Both the position numbers and the translations under genes were made by a program. Source: Candidatus Zixiibacteriota bacterium (GTDB lineage Bacteria; Zixibacteria; MSB-5A5; JAABVY01). From it: a DNA stretch of 43,092 nucleotides. Where the stretch lies: contig WJIM01000141.1 in assembly GCA_014730285.1 (NCBI GenBank), forward strand, positions 1 through 43,092, read 5' to 3'. Position 1 is the stretch's first letter. The number at the start of each line of letters is the position of its first letter. Below, piece after piece: positions 42,533 through 43,092 of this stretch. The notes under the pieces are model-generated. The model had not been told where the DNA came from. It worked only from the letters and a program-made list of their open reading frames with translations, and made no database searches.

Positions 42533-43092
42533 TTGAAGGACTTTCTCTCGAAGCCAACCACACCATTTCAAATCGATAAATCATCCAATGTAGCCTCGCT
42601 CTTGAGCAATATGAAAAATATTTCATTTCAGGGACGGACCCTGGCTCAGGCTTTTGCGGTCTGGAAAAATATGCTGCGCGAGGATACGCTGATCTTTTTG
42701 GGACTCTCCGGCGCTCTGGTTCCGGCAGGAATGCGGGAGATTGTCGTATACCTGATAAAAAACCGTTTCATCGACTGCCTTGTATCCACAGGTGCCAATC
42801 TTTTCCACGATGCTCACGAATCACTGGGTAATTACCATTATATCGGCAGCCATCATGTAAACGACACAGAGCTTTATGAGAAAAAGGTCGACAGAATTTA
42901 TGATACCTATGCCAACGAGAATGAATTTCGACGTCTCGAACAGATGATAGACGACTGGGCACATAAAAATCTCGATCTCTCGCGGGCTTATACAACCCGC
43001 GAATTCTTTTACCTCTGGGGTAAATATTTGAACCGCATCAAGGAAGCTGACGGCATCATAACCTCAGCTTATGAAGCCGGAGTTCCGATCTA
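42533..43092 (+). CDS. Deoxyhypusine synthase-like protein (homospermidine-synthase type), 3' end cut by window
   Basis: Open frame from TTG 42533 to the window end (186 codons seen), with AGGAG eight bases before TTG. The sequence matches the DHS superfamily: LAQAFAVWKNML, FLGLSGALVPAGM (NAD-binding), LVSTGANLFHDAHESLG, and DRIYDTYANENEF. Archaeal and eukaryotic DHS modifies eIF5A, which bacteria lack; bacterial relatives make homospermidine or similar polyamines by transferring an aminobutyl group with NAD. The active-site Lys lies in the missing part, so the substrate cannot be decided. Arginine decarboxylase upstream supplies agmatine, a polyamine precursor. Confidence 0.93.
   Translation, partial: MKDFLSKPTTPFQIDKSSNVASLLSNMKNISFQGRTLAQAFAVWKNMLREDTLIFLGLSGALVPAGMREIVVYLIKNRFIDCLVSTGANLFHDAHESLGNYHYIGSHHVNDTELYEKKVDRIYDTYANENEFRRLEQMIDDWAHKNLDLSRAYTTREFFYLWGKYLNRIKEADGIITSAYEAGVPI

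Noticed and set aside
1..43092. tRNA genes, rRNA, CRISPR arrays, insertion sequences, prophage or toxin-antitoxin genes
   Set aside because: Gaps were read for cloverleaf-like arms, spaced direct repeats and transposase-like frames; none was found.

Overview
The window looks like a chromosomal fragment of an uncultured Gram-negative-type bacterium with a moderate GC content. Outer-membrane biogenesis is implied by lipoproteins and SurA-type chaperones. The organism respires with a complex I and is probably motile and chemotactic. The combination of mfd followed by two parvulin-type chaperones, a DUF1015-serA-serC operon, a pyruvoyl arginine decarboxylase beside a deoxyhypusine-synthase-like gene, an XPF-type nuclease-fold protein and an 11-subunit complex I recalls candidate phyla around the FCB group (for example Zixibacteria). 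That placement is an inference; no rRNA or other taxonomic marker is present. I saw no tRNA, rRNA, insertion sequence, prophage or CRISPR array.

Layout. 1-2.1 kb: end of a secreted, cysteine-rich, possibly calcium-binding protein, a terminator, and a leftward acyl-CoA dehydrogenase. 2.2-10.6 kb: a rightward run of mfd (behind a promoter and an intrinsic terminator in its leader), a parvulin lipoprotein, a SurA-like chaperone, an S4 RNA-binding protein, hflX (apparently starting on AUA) and a single-domain response regulator. 10.7-13.3 kb: leftward ornithine-type aminotransferase, DinB-like protein and a small SANT/Myb-like basic protein, two of them closed by clear terminators. 13.2-13.9 kb is a gene-poor gap. 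13.9-19.8 kb: mixed accessory genes, namely an exported 'asparagine synthetase B'-type protein, a degenerate XPF/HhH protein, a leftward DUF302-OsmC-TolB-like operon, a phosphodiester-glycosidase-like protein and a methyltransferase.

20.0-22.7 kb: cheW and a chemoreceptor with an extracytoplasmic zinc-binding (CZB) domain. Each lies downstream of a sequence matching the flagellar sigma-28 promoter with exact 11-base spacing, and each is closed by a strong terminator. 22.9-33.0 kb: an almost gapless nuoABCDHIJKLMN operon without nuoE, nuoF or nuoG, so the encoded complex I lacks its NADH-oxidising module here; NuoI carries a long Lys/Glu/Pro-rich tail. 33.3-38.5 kb: signalling and ion transport, with a PTS-IIA/CBS fusion, a CaxA-type Ca2+/Na+ exchanger, a Na+/phosphate symporter with a separate PhoU-like partner, a DUF1648 membrane protein and a hemerythrin-like protein. 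38.5-41.8 kb: leftward DUF1015-serA-serC operon for phosphoserine/serine synthesis, with no serB. 41.9 kb to the end: pyruvoyl-dependent arginine decarboxylase and the first part of a deoxyhypusine-synthase-like gene, which together point to polyamine synthesis starting from agmatine.

The most notable items are the regulatory signals (sigma-28 pair, mfd leader terminator, AUA start of hflX), the catalytically degenerate XPF-like protein, the NADH-module-free complex I with its odd NuoI tail, the DUF1015 gene in the serine operon, and the two-gene polyamine locus. No obviously new defence or mobile system is visible.
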